Source of the DNA: Stappia sp. BW2 | GTDB taxonomy: Bacteria; Pseudomonadota; Alphaproteobacteria; Rhizobiales; Stappiaceae | Length of the DNA stretch: 64,000 nucleotides | Direction: 5' to 3' | Assembly: GCF_008107695.1 (NCBI RefSeq) | Contig: NZ_VIRG01000036.1 | Coordinates: 186,001 to 250,000 of the forward strand | Shown here: piece by piece, positions 19,955 through 30,803 of the stretch | Position numbering within the stretch: the stretch's first letter is position 1 | How the letters are laid out: each line of letters starts with the position of its first letter | Notes under the pieces: generated by a model | What the model was told of the DNA's origin: nothing | The model's database searches: none | The model's input: the letters and a program-made list of their open reading frames with translations, nothing else | Program-made: the position numbers and the translations under genes

Positions 19955-20758
19955 ATGACGCAACAGCCAAACGGGCAGTCGGCCAGGCCGAACCGCGCTC
20001 CGGAAGAAATGCCGACGAGTTTCGGCTTCACAAGGGTTGCCGAAGGTCACAAGCAGGCGCTTGTAGATGATGTTTTCCATAAGGTCGCCGAGCGCTACGA
20101 CCTCATGAACGACCTGATGTCCGGTGGGCTTCACCGGGTCTGGAAGGATGCCATGGTCTCCTTCCTGGCTCCACCCAAGACGGAGAGCTCCAACTGGCGC
20201 CTGCTGGACGTGGCCGGCGGCACCGGCGATATCGCCACCCGTGTGGTGCGCCGGTCCAACGAAACCGCCCGTGCGGTGGTGTGCGATATCAATGAAAGCA
20301 TGCTCGGCGTCGGCCGGGACCGGGCTGAAAAGGCCGGGCTTTCCGATCTCATCACCTTCAGCCAGGGCAACGCCGAGGAGCTGCCGTTTCCCGACAAGAG
20401 CTTCGATGCCTATACCATCGCCTTCGGCATCCGGAACGTGCCGGACATTCCCAAGGCGCTGCGGGAAGCGCGCAGGGTTCTGAAGCGCGGCGGCCGCTTC
20501 CTGTGCCTGGAATTTTCCGAAGTCGACGTGCCGATGCTCGACAAGGTCTATGACACCTTCTCCTTCAAGGCGATCCCGGCCATGGGGCGCTGGGTGACGG
20601 GCGACGGCGATCCCTACAAGTATCTGGTGGAATCGATCCGCAATTTCCCGAACCAGAAGCGCTTTGCCGACATGATCCGCGAAGCCGGGTTCGAGCGCGT
20701 CGGCTACCGCAACTATTCCGGCGGCATCGCCGCCCTGCATTACGGCTGGAAACTCTGA
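19955..20758 (+). CDS. ubiE: Ubiquinone biosynthesis C-methyltransferase UbiE
   Basis: A 267-residue SAM-dependent methyltransferase that C-methylates the benzoquinol ring during ubiquinone synthesis. The family start [46 protein letters not shown] motif [13 protein letters not shown], and the C-terminal [23 protein letters not shown] are all present. GGAGG precedes the ATG. It ends 3 bases before ubiB and forms an operon with it. Confidence 0.97.
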   Translation: MTQQPNGQSARPNRAPEEMPTSFGFTRVAEGHKQALVDDVFHKVAERYDLMNDLMSGGLHRVWKDAMVSFLAPPKTESSNWRLLDVAGGTGDIATRVVRRSNETARAVVCDINESMLGVGRDRAEKAGLSDLITFSQGNAEELPFPDKSFDAYTIAFGIRNVPDIPKALREARRVLKRGGRFLCLEFSEVDVPMLDKVYDTFSFKAIPAMGRWVTGDGDPYKYLVESIRNFPNQKRFADMIREAGFERVGYRNYSGGIAALHYGWKL

Positions 20759-20761
20759 TAT

Positions 20762-22342
20762 ATGGCCCTTCCCGTGATGCCTTTTCTCCGCCTGATGCGG
20801 GCGGGTTTCGTGATGGCGCGCGAAGGCGTTTTCGGCCTCGTTTCGCTTCCGGATCTACCGGCCGGTCCCCGGTTCGCCATTGCCATGGCGCGGCTACTGG
20901 AGCGCCCCTCGGTTCGAAACAAGCGGGCTGACCTGCGCCTGTCCGATGCACTCAACAAGCTCGGCCCCTCCTATGTAAAGCTTGGCCAGTTTCTGGCGAC
21001 CCGGGCCGACGTTGTCGGCAAGGAGGCTGCTCGCGAACTTTCGGCCCTTCAGGATCGGCTGCCGGCCTTCGATCACGACGAGGCCTGCGCCGCGGTGGTG
21101 GAGCAACTCGGCAAGCCACTCGACGAGGTCTTCGTCTCCTTCGGTGAGGCGGTTGCCGCAGCCTCGATTGCGCAGGTGCATCCGGCCGTGATCCTCGACA
21201 AGGACGGTATGGAGCAGAAAGTTGCGGTCAAGGTGCTGCGACCAGGTGTTTCCCGCCGTTTTCAGCGAGACCTTGAAAGCTATTATCTGGTTGCGCGCCT
21301 GGCCGAACGGTTCCATCCGCCGTCACGGCGTTTGCGGCCGGTAGCGGTGGTGGACACGCTGGCGCAGTCGGTTGCGATGGAAATGGACTTTCGCCTCGAG
21401 GCTGCTGCCCTGTCGGAAATGGCTGAGAACACCGCAGAAGATCCCGGATTCCGCGTTCCGGCGGTCGAATGGCTGCGCACCGCCAAGGGCGTCCTGACCA
21501 TGGAATGGATCGACGGCCGCAAGATGTCGGACGTCGACGGTCTGAAGGAAGACGGACATGACCTGGAGGCGCTGGGCGCCGCCGTGATCCAGAGCTTCCT
21601 GCGTCACACGCTGCGCGACGGCTTTTTTCACGCCGACATGCATCAGGGCAATCTCTTCGTCGAGCCGGATGGCACTCTGGTTGCTGTCGATTTCGGCATC
21701 ACCGGCCGTCTCAACAAGCGTGAGCGGCGGTTTCTGGCCGAAATCCTGTTCGGCTTCATCACCCGCAATTACCGGCGGGTGGCGGAAGTTCACTTCGAGG
21801 CGGGCTACGTGCCGTCGCATCAGGACGTCGATATGTTCGCCCAGGCGATCCGTGCCATTGGCGAGCCGATCCACGGTCATGATGCCAGCGAAATCTCCAT
21901 GGCCCGCCTGCTGACCCAGTTGTTCGAGGTCACCGAGCTTTTCGAAATGCGGACCCAGACCCAGCTTATCATGCTGCAGAAGACCATGGTCGTGGTCGAA
22001 GGCGTGGCGCGGTCACTCAATCCCAACCTCGATATGTGGCGGACGGCGGAGCCCGTTGTCGGTACCTGGATCAAGGATAATCTGGGGCCGGTCGGCAAGA
22101 TTCGTGACGCAGGCGATGCGCTGTCGGCGCTCGCGCGTATCGCCAACGACATGCCGCTCTTTGCCGACAGGATCGGCCGCATGTCGGAAGAGCTGGAAAA
22201 GATGACGCAGGGCGGGCTCAGGTTCGACGACGAGACCGCCGAGGCCATTGGCCGGGCGGAGGCGCGTCACACCCGCTCCGGGCGGGCCGCCCTTTGGGTC
22301 ATTGCCGCCTGTGCGGTCGTGGCGACCTACATGCTTTTCTAA
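20762..22342 (+). CDS. ubiB: Ubiquinone biosynthesis regulatory protein kinase UbiB
   Basis: A 526-residue atypical kinase/ATPase of the ABC1/ADCK family needed for ubiquinone synthesis. The family KxGQ motif is in YVKLGQFLATR (about residues 72-82). Also visible are AAASIAQVHPA (the A-rich loop), VAVKVLRPGV (kinase lysine), FHADMHQGNLF and VAVDFGITGRL. A C-terminal membrane anchor (about 506-526, ALWVIAACAVVATYMLF) is clear. It is coupled to ubiE and ends head-to-head with gntR 22 bases away. Confidence 0.96.
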   Translation: MALPVMPFLRLMRAGFVMAREGVFGLVSLPDLPAGPRFAIAMARLLERPSVRNKRADLRLSDALNKLGPSYVKLGQFLATRADVVGKEAARELSALQDRLPAFDHDEACAAVVEQLGKPLDEVFVSFGEAVAAASIAQVHPAVILDKDGMEQKVAVKVLRPGVSRRFQRDLESYYLVARLAERFHPPSRRLRPVAVVDTLAQSVAMEMDFRLEAAALSEMAENTAEDPGFRVPAVEWLRTAKGVLTMEWIDGRKMSDVDGLKEDGHDLEALGAAVIQSFLRHTLRDGFFHADMHQGNLFVEPDGTLVAVDFGITGRLNKRERRFLAEILFGFITRNYRRVAEVHFEAGYVPSHQDVDMFAQAIRAIGEPIHGHDASEISMARLLTQLFEVTELFEMRTQTQLIMLQKTMVVVEGVARSLNPNLDMWRTAEPVVGTWIKDNLGPVGKIRDAGDALSALARIANDMPLFADRIGRMSEELEKMTQGGLRFDDETAEAIGRAEARHTRSGRAALWVIAACAVVATYMLF

Positions 22343-22364
22343 GGTTCGCGGATGCCTTGGCTGT

Positions 22365-22985
22365 TTAGCCGGGCATTGCCGCCAGCAACGTCTCGCGCGC
22401 ATCTGCGAGATGGCGGGCGAGAATGTCCACCGCCCGATCTTCCGCGCGAGACCTCATGGCTGCAACCAGGTTTTCATGGTCCTTCAGCCATTTGTCGGTC
22501 AGTGTCGGCAACACGCCGTAACCGGCAATGTGAATGCGGCAGGTTCGCCGAAGGTCTTCGACCATCGACAGTTCTCTCGGCCGTTTTGCCGGTGCATACA
22601 GGCTCTTGTGAAAGGCCCAGTCGCCGTCGGCCCATCGATCGGTCGCCGCGTCGATATTGGAATGGGCAAGGGCCGCCTCGATCTTCACAAGATCGTCCGC
22701 CTCCAATTGTCTGATCGCCTGGCGCAGGCAATCGGTCTCCAGAAGGCCGCGCAGATGATAGACCTCGTCGATTTCTGACGGGGAAAGATCGATCACACGG
22801 GCCCGGCGGTTGCGCTCAAGGTCGATCAGGCCTCGTGCGGCCATGAGCTGTAGGGCATCGCGCACGGGAATGCGGCTCACCGAAAAGCGGGCGGCGATCT
22901 CCCCCTGTTTCAGGTCCTCGCCCGGCCGTAAAACTCCGGAAACGATGTCGGCTTCGAGTGTCGCTGCGATTTTTTCTGCGGACAT
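22365..22985 (-). CDS. GntR-family (FCD) transcriptional regulator
   Basis: A 206-residue repressor-type protein. The N-terminal winged helix (about 1-70) carries LKQGEIAARFSVSRIPVRDALQLMAARGLI, typical of GntR. The C-terminal helical FCD ligand-binding domain (about 75-206) contains the metal/ligand histidines in DWAFHKSLY and DHENLVAAM. The start at 22985 has GAGGGAGG upstream; the longer ORF from 23075 would run through the operator and is rejected. It is divergent from osmC and probably controls both genes through the palindrome between them. The effector is unknown. Confidence 0.9.
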   Translation of the reverse strand: MSAEKIAATLEADIVSGVLRPGEDLKQGEIAARFSVSRIPVRDALQLMAARGLIDLERNRRARVIDLSPSEIDEVYHLRGLLETDCLRQAIRQLEADDLVKIEAALAHSNIDAATDRWADGDWAFHKSLYAPAKRPRELSMVEDLRRTCRIHIAGYGVLPTLTDKWLKDHENLVAAMRSRAEDRAVDILARHLADARETLLAAMPG

Positions 22986-23013
22986 GGCGCCTCCCTCGTT
23001 TTTGAATAGAGCC

Positions 23014-23046
23014 TTGACAGTGGACTGTAAATCCAAAATGTATAAA
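23014..23046 (+). promoter_or_regulatory. Probable osmC promoter
   Basis: A perfect -35 TTGACA at 23014-23019, followed by TGTATA at 23039-23044 (19-base spacer) or TATAAA at 23041-23046 (21-base spacer). The -10 region lies inside the palindrome, so a bound repressor would block it. Confidence 0.5.
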
Positions 23047-23060
23047 TGTATACATTTTGG
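23033..23060. promoter_or_regulatory. Perfect 28-bp palindromic operator between gntR and osmC
   Basis: Arms CCAAAATGTATA and TATACATTTTGG are exact reverse complements around AATG. Its right half contains ATGTATACAT, the TGTATACA core seen in operators of several FCD-type GntR regulators. It overlaps the osmC -10 region and the osmC ribosome-binding site, and lies 48 bases from the gntR start. Confidence 0.8.
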
Positions 23061-23067
23061 AGGATGC

Positions 23068-23538
23068 ATGAGCAAAGAACACGGCTATACGTCTCTCATT
23101 CGCTGGACCGGCAATCGGGGCGAGGGGACGAAAAGTTACAGGTCCTACGACCGGACCTGGGAGATACGCACGCCCGGAAAACCGCCGGTCTTCTGCTCAA
23201 ACGACCCATTGCTTGGCGGAAATCCGGCGCTCCATAACCCGGAGGACCTGCTCCTGTCCGCCCTGGCAAGCTGTCACATGCTCTGGTACCTGCATCTGGC
23301 AAGTGACGCGGGCATTGCAGTCATGGCCTACGAGGATGCACCAGAGGCGACGGGGGAGACGGAACCTTCCGGTGCAGGCAGGTTTTTGAGGGCTGTGCTG
23401 AAGCCGGTCATTACGGTGCCCAGAGGCACGGACCTGGCAACGGCCGATGCGATCCACCAGGAGATCCACAAGGTCTGTTTCATCGCCCGGTCAGTGAATT
23501 TTCCGGTCAGCTTCGAGGCGACCTACCTGGAAGCCTGA
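23068..23538 (+). CDS. OsmC family peroxiredoxin-like protein
   Basis: A 156-residue OsmC/Ohr-fold protein; family members reduce peroxides with a cysteine pair. The two conserved cysteines are in LLSALASCHMLWYLHL and in HKVCFIARSVNF, with the conserved acidic PED just before the first. The true start is the ATG at 23068 after GGAGG; the reading from 22810 runs back through the divergent regulator and is wrong. It is likely repressed by the adjacent GntR protein. Whether it is a peroxidase for organic hydroperoxides is inferred from the family. Confidence 0.92.
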   Translation: MSKEHGYTSLIRWTGNRGEGTKSYRSYDRTWEIRTPGKPPVFCSNDPLLGGNPALHNPEDLLLSALASCHMLWYLHLASDAGIAVMAYEDAPEATGETEPSGAGRFLRAVLKPVITVPRGTDLATADAIHQEIHKVCFIARSVNFPVSFEATYLEA

Positions 23539-23542
23539 GAGA

Positions 23543-24166
23543 TCAGGCCGGATTGACCCGTCTCAGCGTCAGGTTGATCCGCCCGCCGTTCTTCAGAAGG
23601 GTGGATGTTCCCGCCAGCACCCGGTCGATGCCGTGAAAAGCAAGACGGGCCTCGCCGCCAAGCACGACCACATCGCCGGACTGCAGGCGGAAGGACTTGG
23701 TCGGATCCTTGCGGGACAGGCCGCCGACGCGGAAGGTTGCCGTATCTCCCAGGGAAACCGAGACGACCGGGGCGTCGAACATCTGTTCGTCGCGGTCCTG
23801 ATGCAGGCCCATACGCGCGCCCTGATCATAGTAGTTGATCAGGCAGGCTTCGGGGGGCGGCGCTGCGGCGGCAACCTCCGCCCAAAGGCGCGTCAAGGCA
23901 TCGGGAATGGGCGGCCAGGGCAGGCCGGTTTCCGGGTGCTGCGGCTGGTAGCGGTAGCCGCGGATATCCGACACCCAGCCAAGCCGCCCGCAGTTGCTCA
24001 TCCGCACCGAAAAGGGCTTCCCGGTTTTCGGCATCACCGGCTGGAACAGCGGCGCTTCAGCCACGATCGCGCGGATTTGGTCCAGGAGTTGATCCTGGCC
24101 CGCACGATCGAAATAGCTCGGCAGATAGGAAAGTCCGTTCAGGCCGTTGATGGGAATGTCCTGCAT
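23543..24166 (-). CDS. alkB: AlkB family alpha-ketoglutarate-dependent dioxygenase
   Basis: A 207-residue Fe(II)/2-oxoglutarate dioxygenase of the AlkB family, which reverses alkylation damage in nucleic acids by oxidative demethylation. The iron ligands are the HxD of GLHQDRDE and the His of AFHGIDR; the 2-oxoglutarate-binding Arg follows in INLTLRR. The substrate-side motif INYYDQGARMGLHQD is typical. It follows the Gly/Cys-tailed membrane protein gene by 21 bases on the same strand and converges on osmC with a 4-base gap. Confidence 0.95.
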   Translation of the reverse strand: MQDIPINGLNGLSYLPSYFDRAGQDQLLDQIRAIVAEAPLFQPVMPKTGKPFSVRMSNCGRLGWVSDIRGYRYQPQHPETGLPWPPIPDALTRLWAEVAAAAPPPEACLINYYDQGARMGLHQDRDEQMFDAPVVSVSLGDTATFRVGGLSRKDPTKSFRLQSGDVVVLGGEARLAFHGIDRVLAGTSTLLKNGGRINLTLRRVNPA

Positions 24167-24187
24167 GGTCGATGCTCGGGCCTTCGG

Positions 24188-25015
24188 TCAGTCTCCACCG
24201 CCGCAACCGCTGCAGCCGGAACCGCAGCCGCTGCCCCCACTACCACCGCCGCTGCAGCCAGTGCTGCATCCGGAGGAGTTGCCGCCGGACGACTTCATGG
24301 ATAAGATCGCCACTGCCAAGGCGATTATGAACAGGGTCATCACGAACTCGGTTGTGTGCATGGTCGCCCAATGCCACACCCTGTTGCCCAGTCTTTCCAG
24401 GAACTTGTCGCCTTGCGGTTCGCCATGGGCGAAGGCGAGTCTCGTCCCCAGAAGAAGCGACATGGCGGCCAGCAACGCGCAATGCACAGCGGCAGGCGCA
24501 TCGACTAACCGTCTGGCCAAATGCGCGACCCGGTTCGGCCACTGCGGCTTGCGGATGATCCAGACATCCTGCGCATTGATCCGGACAAAGCCCGGAGCCT
24601 TGCCGAAACGAATGTCTTCCGGCGGCCAGATATCCCGCGGCGGCTCGCCAAATTCTGTGCGGTAAAGCTGGAGCGTTTTGGCATAGGCCTGCCGGAACCG
24701 GACTTCCTGGTCCGGGCCACCCTTCGTCGGCATATGGTGCAGCGGGCCCCCTAGCGCTTCCCTGAAGAGCCCCCAGTAATGTTTGGTGTAGGTCAGGTGC
24801 AGATGCCAGGCCTGGTCCACTTCGTCGCTCGGTGTCACGATGCCCTCGCCAAGCCGGCTGAGATAGGCAAAACGCAGATATTCGACAACGACCCGGCCGG
24901 CAAAGCTCTTGCTCCAGCCGTTGTCGCGGGCAAGGCGTGCGGTAAACGGGAAATCCGCTTCCACGTCATCCGGGTGACAGGCTTCAAGCCGGCTCCAAAG
25001 GCGGGGGTCGCGCAA
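24188..25015 (-). CDS. GRDP-like/TIGR04222-like membrane protein with Gly-Cys-rich tail
   Basis: About 275 residues, function unknown. The N-terminal half resembles the domain of plant glycine-rich-domain proteins (DEVDQAWHLHLTYTKHYW, with an HxH pair). Two hydrophobic segments follow (around AAVHCALLAAMSLLLG and FVMTLFIIALAVAILSM). The last ~30 residues are almost only Gly, Ser and Cys, with five cysteines in short CxxxC/CxxC-like spacings, as in TIGR04222-type proteins. TTG at 25015 is preferred because AAAGGAGA lies seven bases ahead; GTG at 25033 is the alternative. It probably shares a transcript with alkB. Confidence 0.72.
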   Translation of the reverse strand: MRDPRLWSRLEACHPDDVEADFPFTARLARDNGWSKSFAGRVVVEYLRFAYLSRLGEGIVTPSDEVDQAWHLHLTYTKHYWGLFREALGGPLHHMPTKGGPDQEVRFRQAYAKTLQLYRTEFGEPPRDIWPPEDIRFGKAPGFVRINAQDVWIIRKPQWPNRVAHLARRLVDAPAAVHCALLAAMSLLLGTRLAFAHGEPQGDKFLERLGNRVWHWATMHTTEFVMTLFIIALAVAILSMKSSGGNSSGCSTGCSGGGSGGSGCGSGCSGCGGGD

Positions 25016-25371
25016 ATCAGGTCTCCTTTCCACCAGAGTCTCTGCTGTGACGAGCTCAGTTTAACCGCTTTGTCGCACCCGTTTCAGCAAAACCTGACGC
25101 CAATCCCGCAATTGCATGTGGAATTCGCAAAGCTGACAATGGCGGTAACGATCTGGGAAGAAATATCGGCCAAGAACGCAAAGTCTGCGAAATGTCATTG
25201 GACAGATGTCTTGCAGGCAAAGTTTCATCCACCTATATAGCGGTCAAGCTTCGCGCCAAAACATGAACCTAGCGTTCTGGTGCGATGTCCGGGGAAACCC
25301 GGTACCCAACTGAGAGGAGCCGGAATGACGCCTACATGGGTCTATCCGGTTTGCTAGAAAGAGAGGCAGAT
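25016..25371. other. Divergent region upstream of dnaK
   Basis: About 355 bases between the membrane-protein gene and dnaK. The main signal is the heat-shock-type promoter at 25210-25240. An in-frame ORF extension of dnaK from 25285 is not used. Nothing else is recognised. Confidence 0.55.
25210..25240 (+). promoter_or_regulatory. RpoH (sigma-32) heat-shock promoter of dnaKJ
   Basis: CTTG, 18 bases, CCTATATAG, which fits the known alphaproteobacterial RpoH promoter pattern (CTTG, 17-18 bases, CYTATNTNNG). It lies about 130 bases ahead of the dnaK start. Confidence 0.75.
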
Positions 25372-27294
<1,923 letters not shown>

Positions 27295-27304
27295 CTGAAA
27301 AACG

Positions 27305-27332
27305 CCAGCCAGCCGGCCCTCCGGCTGGCTGG
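27305..27332 (+). terminator. Strong hairpin between dnaK and dnaJ
   Basis: Perfect 12-bp stem CCAGCCAGCCGG/CCGGCTGGCTGG with a CCCT loop, 10 bases after the dnaK stop. No T run follows, so it is more likely an mRNA-stabilising or processing element, or a weak attenuator, than a full terminator. Confidence 0.55.
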
Positions 27333-27458
27333 TCCAATCCCGGCGCCGGGTGCTCGACTGTCTGATAATACAGGCACTTGTGCGCGGCGCCTTCGCCGTA
27401 ATTGGCGCCGGCCTTTGCCAGGCCGCCTGCGGCGCAACAACAAGACCGGAAGATCTTG

Positions 27459-28592
27459 ATGTCGAAACGTGATTTCTATGAGGTGCTGGGTGTTTCGCGC
27501 GATGCGGATGAAAAAGCGCTGAAAAGCGCCTACCGCAAGATGGCCATGCAGTTTCACCCGGACCGCAATCCGGGCGACGAGGCCGCCGAAGCCAAGTTCA
27601 AGGAAGTCAACGAAGCCTATGACACGCTGAAGGACGGGCAGAAGCGCGCGGCCTACGACCGTTTTGGCCATGCGGCCTTCGAAAACGGTGGGTTTGGCGG
27701 CGGTGGCGGCGCAGGCGCCCATGACTTCTCGTCCACCATGTCCGATATCTTCGAGGAATTCTTCGGCATGGGCGGTGGCGGTGGCCGCCGGTCTGGCGGA
27801 CGCGAGCGCGGCGCGGACCTGCGCTACAATCTGGATATCACGCTGGAGGATGCCTTCAGCGGAAAGACGGTGGAGATCGAGGTTCCGACCAGCGTCACCT
27901 GTGACGACTGCTCCGGTTCGGGCGCAAAACCCGGAACCAGCCCGACCACCTGCCGCACCTGTGGTGGCGCTGGCCGAGTGCGTGCCGCACAGGGCTTCTT
28001 CACGCTGGAACGCACCTGTCCGAGCTGTCAGGGCCGCGGCCAGGTGATTACCGATCCGTGCGAAAGCTGTGGCGGTTCCGGTCGCAAGACCCAGGAACGC
28101 ACGCTGTCGGTCAACATTCCAGCCGGCATCGAGGACGGAACCCGTATCCGGCTTGCAGGTGAAGGTGAAGCTGGCGTGCGCGGCGGACCCGCGGGCGATC
28201 TCTATATTTTCCTCTCGATCAGGCCGCACGAACTCTTCCAGCGCGACGGCGCCGACCTTTATTGCCGCGTGCCGATTTCCATGTCGACGGCGACTTTGGG
28301 CGGTCAGTTCGATGTGCCGACGGTCGAAGGGGCCACCAGCCGGGTCAAGGTGCCTGAAGGCACCCAGACCGGGAAGCAGTTCCGTTTGCGCGGCAAGGGC
28401 ATGCCGATCATGCGCTCCAGCCAGCACGGCGACATGTATATCCAGGTGACGGTCGAAACGCCGACCAATCTGACCCGCCGCCAACGCGAACTTCTGGCGG
28501 AATTCGAAAAGGAATCTTCCGGCGAGAACCATCCCGAATCCGCGGGCTTTTTCTCCAAGGTGAAAGATTTTATCGATAATCTCGGTGCATAA
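27459..28592 (+). CDS. dnaJ: Co-chaperone DnaJ (Hsp40)
   Basis: A 377-residue class I J-protein that delivers substrates to DnaK and stimulates its ATPase. J domain at residues 1-70 with the HPD triad ([10 protein letters not shown]). A Gly-rich linker ([13 protein letters not shown]) follows. The zinc-binding region has four CxxCxGxG-type repeats ([32 protein letters not shown]), and the C-terminal substrate-binding domains come after. The ATG at 27459 is chosen; the upstream reading from 27402 lacks J-domain similarity. Probably co-expressed with dnaK from the RpoH promoter. Confidence 0.98.
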   Translation: MSKRDFYEVLGVSRDADEKALKSAYRKMAMQFHPDRNPGDEAAEAKFKEVNEAYDTLKDGQKRAAYDRFGHAAFENGGFGGGGGAGAHDFSSTMSDIFEEFFGMGGGGGRRSGGRERGADLRYNLDITLEDAFSGKTVEIEVPTSVTCDDCSGSGAKPGTSPTTCRTCGGAGRVRAAQGFFTLERTCPSCQGRGQVITDPCESCGGSGRKTQERTLSVNIPAGIEDGTRIRLAGEGEAGVRGGPAGDLYIFLSIRPHELFQRDGADLYCRVPISMSTATLGGQFDVPTVEGATSRVKVPEGTQTGKQFRLRGKGMPIMRSSQHGDMYIQVTVETPTNLTRRQRELLAEFEKESSGENHPESAGFFSKVKDFIDNLGA

Positions 28593-28696
28593 GCGGTCGA
28601 AAATGGGCGGTTTAGACGTGCAATCTGTGCGCTGGGCCATAGCATCTCATTGCAATCACTCCTATATTCCCTGTGTGTGGGGATGAGTGAGGAAAG

Positions 28697-29359
28697 ATGC
28701 TGAAACGCAATAGCTCCCGTCGGGAGGCCTTTCGCGAAAAGCTTGAAAAAGCCGGTAACGTTCGGGCCAAGGTGCTTGATGAGGTTAAATTCATACGCTC
28801 CTGGGCTCAGAATCCGCTTCGAACCGGGGCTGTCGCCCCTTCAGGACCGGAACTAGCCGCCAAGATGGCGTCCTTTCTGACCCCGCGGCCGCATTCAAGG
28901 GTTGTTGAACTCGGCCCGGGAACCGGCGTCGTCACCAAGGCAATCCTGGAGCGCGGGTTCTCGTCCCAGCAGCTCAGTCTCATCGAATATTGTCCGGAGT
29001 TTTGCGACCTTCTGACCCGCAGATACCCCGGTCTGAAGGTTGTGCAGGGCGATGCCTATACGCTTGGCAAAACCCTTGGCCTCGCCGGAAATACCTATTC
29101 ATCGTCGGAAGGGCAGCAACATTCGCTGGATGGCATTGTCTCGTCCCTGCCGTTGCTGACGCGGCCTGAAGCGGCCCGCAAGGCCCTTCTGATGGAAGCC
29201 CTCGAGCTTCTCAAGCCGGGTGCACCCTTCATCCAGTTTTCCTACGGGCTTGTTGCTCCGGTCAAGCCGGACAGCCGGTCGGTCTCGGTCTTGAGCTCGG
29301 AGTGGGTCTGGAAGAACCTGCCTCCCGCGCGTGTCTGGGTCTACCGCAAGGCGCACTGA
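28697..29359 (+). CDS. pmtA: PmtA-like phospholipid N-methyltransferase
   Basis: A 220-residue SAM-dependent methyltransferase resembling the Rhodobacter/Rhizobium PmtA group, which methylates phosphatidylethanolamine to phosphatidylcholine. Visible features: an N-terminal amphipathic region, FIRSWAQNPLRTGAVAPSGPELAAKMA (family-specific), SAM motif I VVELGPGTGVVTKAIL, and a C-terminal VWKNLPPARVWVYRK. The ATG follows GAGTGAGGAAAG. The substrate is inferred from these motifs; rRNA adenine dimethylases share the fold but lack the GAVAPSG segment. Confidence 0.8.
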   Translation: MLKRNSSRREAFREKLEKAGNVRAKVLDEVKFIRSWAQNPLRTGAVAPSGPELAAKMASFLTPRPHSRVVELGPGTGVVTKAILERGFSSQQLSLIEYCPEFCDLLTRRYPGLKVVQGDAYTLGKTLGLAGNTYSSSEGQQHSLDGIVSSLPLLTRPEAARKALLMEALELLKPGAPFIQFSYGLVAPVKPDSRSVSVLSSEWVWKNLPPARVWVYRKAH

Positions 29360-29487
29360 GCGCCTGAGACGGCAGGGGACAGCGGGCAAGAACCACTCCC
29401 ATTTTCGGAAAAGCGCCCTACACTTGCCCGTCAGGTGGTTTCCGCGCTGCGTCATGCGCAGGCCGGACAAGAGTTGGGTAGGTTCTG

Positions 29488-30063
29488 ATGCGCAATCCTA
29501 AGATCCTCGTTTGCTCGGGCTCTGTCCGGGGCGGTTCCTTCAACGGCAAACTTGCGGCCCTGGCTGCCAAGAAACTTGCGATCCTGGATGCGGACGTGAC
29601 GCATCTGTCGCTGAAGGATTATCCGTTGCCGCTCTATGACGGCGATCTGGAAGACACGGGAGGCGTCCCGGAAAATGCCAAGAAACTCAAACGCTTGTTT
29701 CTGGCGCAGGATGGCGTCTTTCTATCCTGCCCGGAATACAATGCTGGCATCACACCCCTTTTGAAAAACACGCTCGACTGGATCAGCCGCGTAAAGGAAC
29801 CGGGGGATCCTTACAGGAGCACGGTGTTTGCGCTCGGTGCGGCCTCGCCCGGTGCGTTTGGCGGCATGCGAGGCCTGATCGCCATGCGCACCATACTGGA
29901 AGTCGGCCTTGGGGCGATGGTGCTGCCGCAGATGGTGGCCGTTGCCAATGCCGCCAATGCCTTCGATGGCAAGGACGACCTCACCGACGACCGGGCAGCC
30001 GGTCAGCTCGACAAGCTGGTGGACGGGCTCTTGCGGGCAACCCGGATCGAGATGTCGCACTGA
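29488..30063 (+). CDS. NADPH-dependent FMN reductase family flavoprotein
   Basis: A 191-residue flavodoxin-like oxidoreductase. The FMN phosphate-binding loop SGSVRGGSFN is at residues 10-19, and the family motif CPEYNAGITPLLKNTLDWISR at about 91-111, as in ChrR/ArsH/azoreductase-type reductases that use NAD(P)H to reduce quinones, azo compounds or metals. The exact substrate cannot be told from sequence. It is a single gene with weak context between pmtA and hslV. Confidence 0.9.
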   Translation: MRNPKILVCSGSVRGGSFNGKLAALAAKKLAILDADVTHLSLKDYPLPLYDGDLEDTGGVPENAKKLKRLFLAQDGVFLSCPEYNAGITPLLKNTLDWISRVKEPGDPYRSTVFALGAASPGAFGGMRGLIAMRTILEVGLGAMVLPQMVAVANAANAFDGKDDLTDDRAAGQLDKLVDGLLRATRIEMSH

Positions 30064-30163
30064 CGGTGCGATTTCCCGGCGAAATGCGAGGCGCAAAAGC
30101 CTGCGTGGGCCGTTCTCAAGCTGCCCTTAAATCCGTCCCCGAGAGGCCGGATGTCATTGACTG

Positions 30164-30194
30164 CTTGGAAAAGCCCGCTTTGCCGCCTACATAG
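30164..30194 (+). promoter_or_regulatory. RpoH (sigma-32) heat-shock promoter of hslVU
   Basis: CTTG, 18 bases, CCTACATAG. It has the same spacing and nearly the same -10 as the dnaK promoter at 25210. It lies about 43 bases before the hslV start. Confidence 0.74.
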
Positions 30195-30236
30195 GGCGGC
30201 AGACAGAAGACCATGAACGATTGCCAAGAGGATTGA

Positions 30237-30797
30237 ATGAGCGAAACGCGCGAACCGGCCCAGTGGCACGGTACGACGATCATGATGGTGCGCAAGGGTG
30301 GCAAGGTGGTCATCGCCGGTGACGGCCAGGTCTCCCTCGGCCAGACCGTCATCAAGCACACCGCCCGCAAGGTACGCCTGCTGGCCAAGGGCGAGGTTAT
30401 CGCCGGTTTTGCCGGCGCCACCGCCGACGCCTTCACGCTGTTCGAGCGCCTCGAGGCGAAGCTGGAACAGTATCCGGGCCAGTTGATGCGCGCCTGCGTG
30501 GAACTCGCCAAGGACTGGCGGACCGACCGTTATCTGCGCCGTCTGGAGGCGATGATGCTGGTGGCCGACAAGAATGTGTCACTGGTGCTGACCGGCACCG
30601 GCGATGTTCTGGAGCCTGAAGGCGGTGTCATGGGCATCGGTTCGGGCGGCAACTACGCTCTGGCCGCTGGCCGCGCTCTGGTCGACACCGATTATGACGC
30701 GGAAACCATTGCTCGCAAGGCGATGGCGGTTGCCGCGGAAATCTGCGTCTACACCAACTCCAGCGTCACAGTCGAATCGCTGGATACGGCCGAGTAG
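30237..30797 (+). CDS. hslV: ATP-dependent protease subunit HslV (ClpQ)
   Basis: A 186-residue proteasome-type peptidase that forms a double hexamer capped by HslU. After a short propeptide ([12 protein letters not shown]) comes the mature N-terminus [26 protein letters not shown], where the first Thr is the nucleophile. The [18 protein letters not shown] segment is typical. An RpoH-type promoter precedes it; a GNAT gene follows at 6 bases, then hslU. Confidence 0.98.
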   Translation: MSETREPAQWHGTTIMMVRKGGKVVIAGDGQVSLGQTVIKHTARKVRLLAKGEVIAGFAGATADAFTLFERLEAKLEQYPGQLMRACVELAKDWRTDRYLRRLEAMMLVADKNVSLVLTGTGDVLEPEGGVMGIGSGGNYALAAGRALVDTDYDAETIARKAMAVAAEICVYTNSSVTVESLDTAE

Positions 30798-30803
30798 CGG
30801 CCA

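Noticed and set aside
19247..20740. 497-codon minus-strand ORF across mutM and ubiE
   Set aside because: It overlaps ubiE in antisense and mutM in another frame, and its sequence has no family resemblance.
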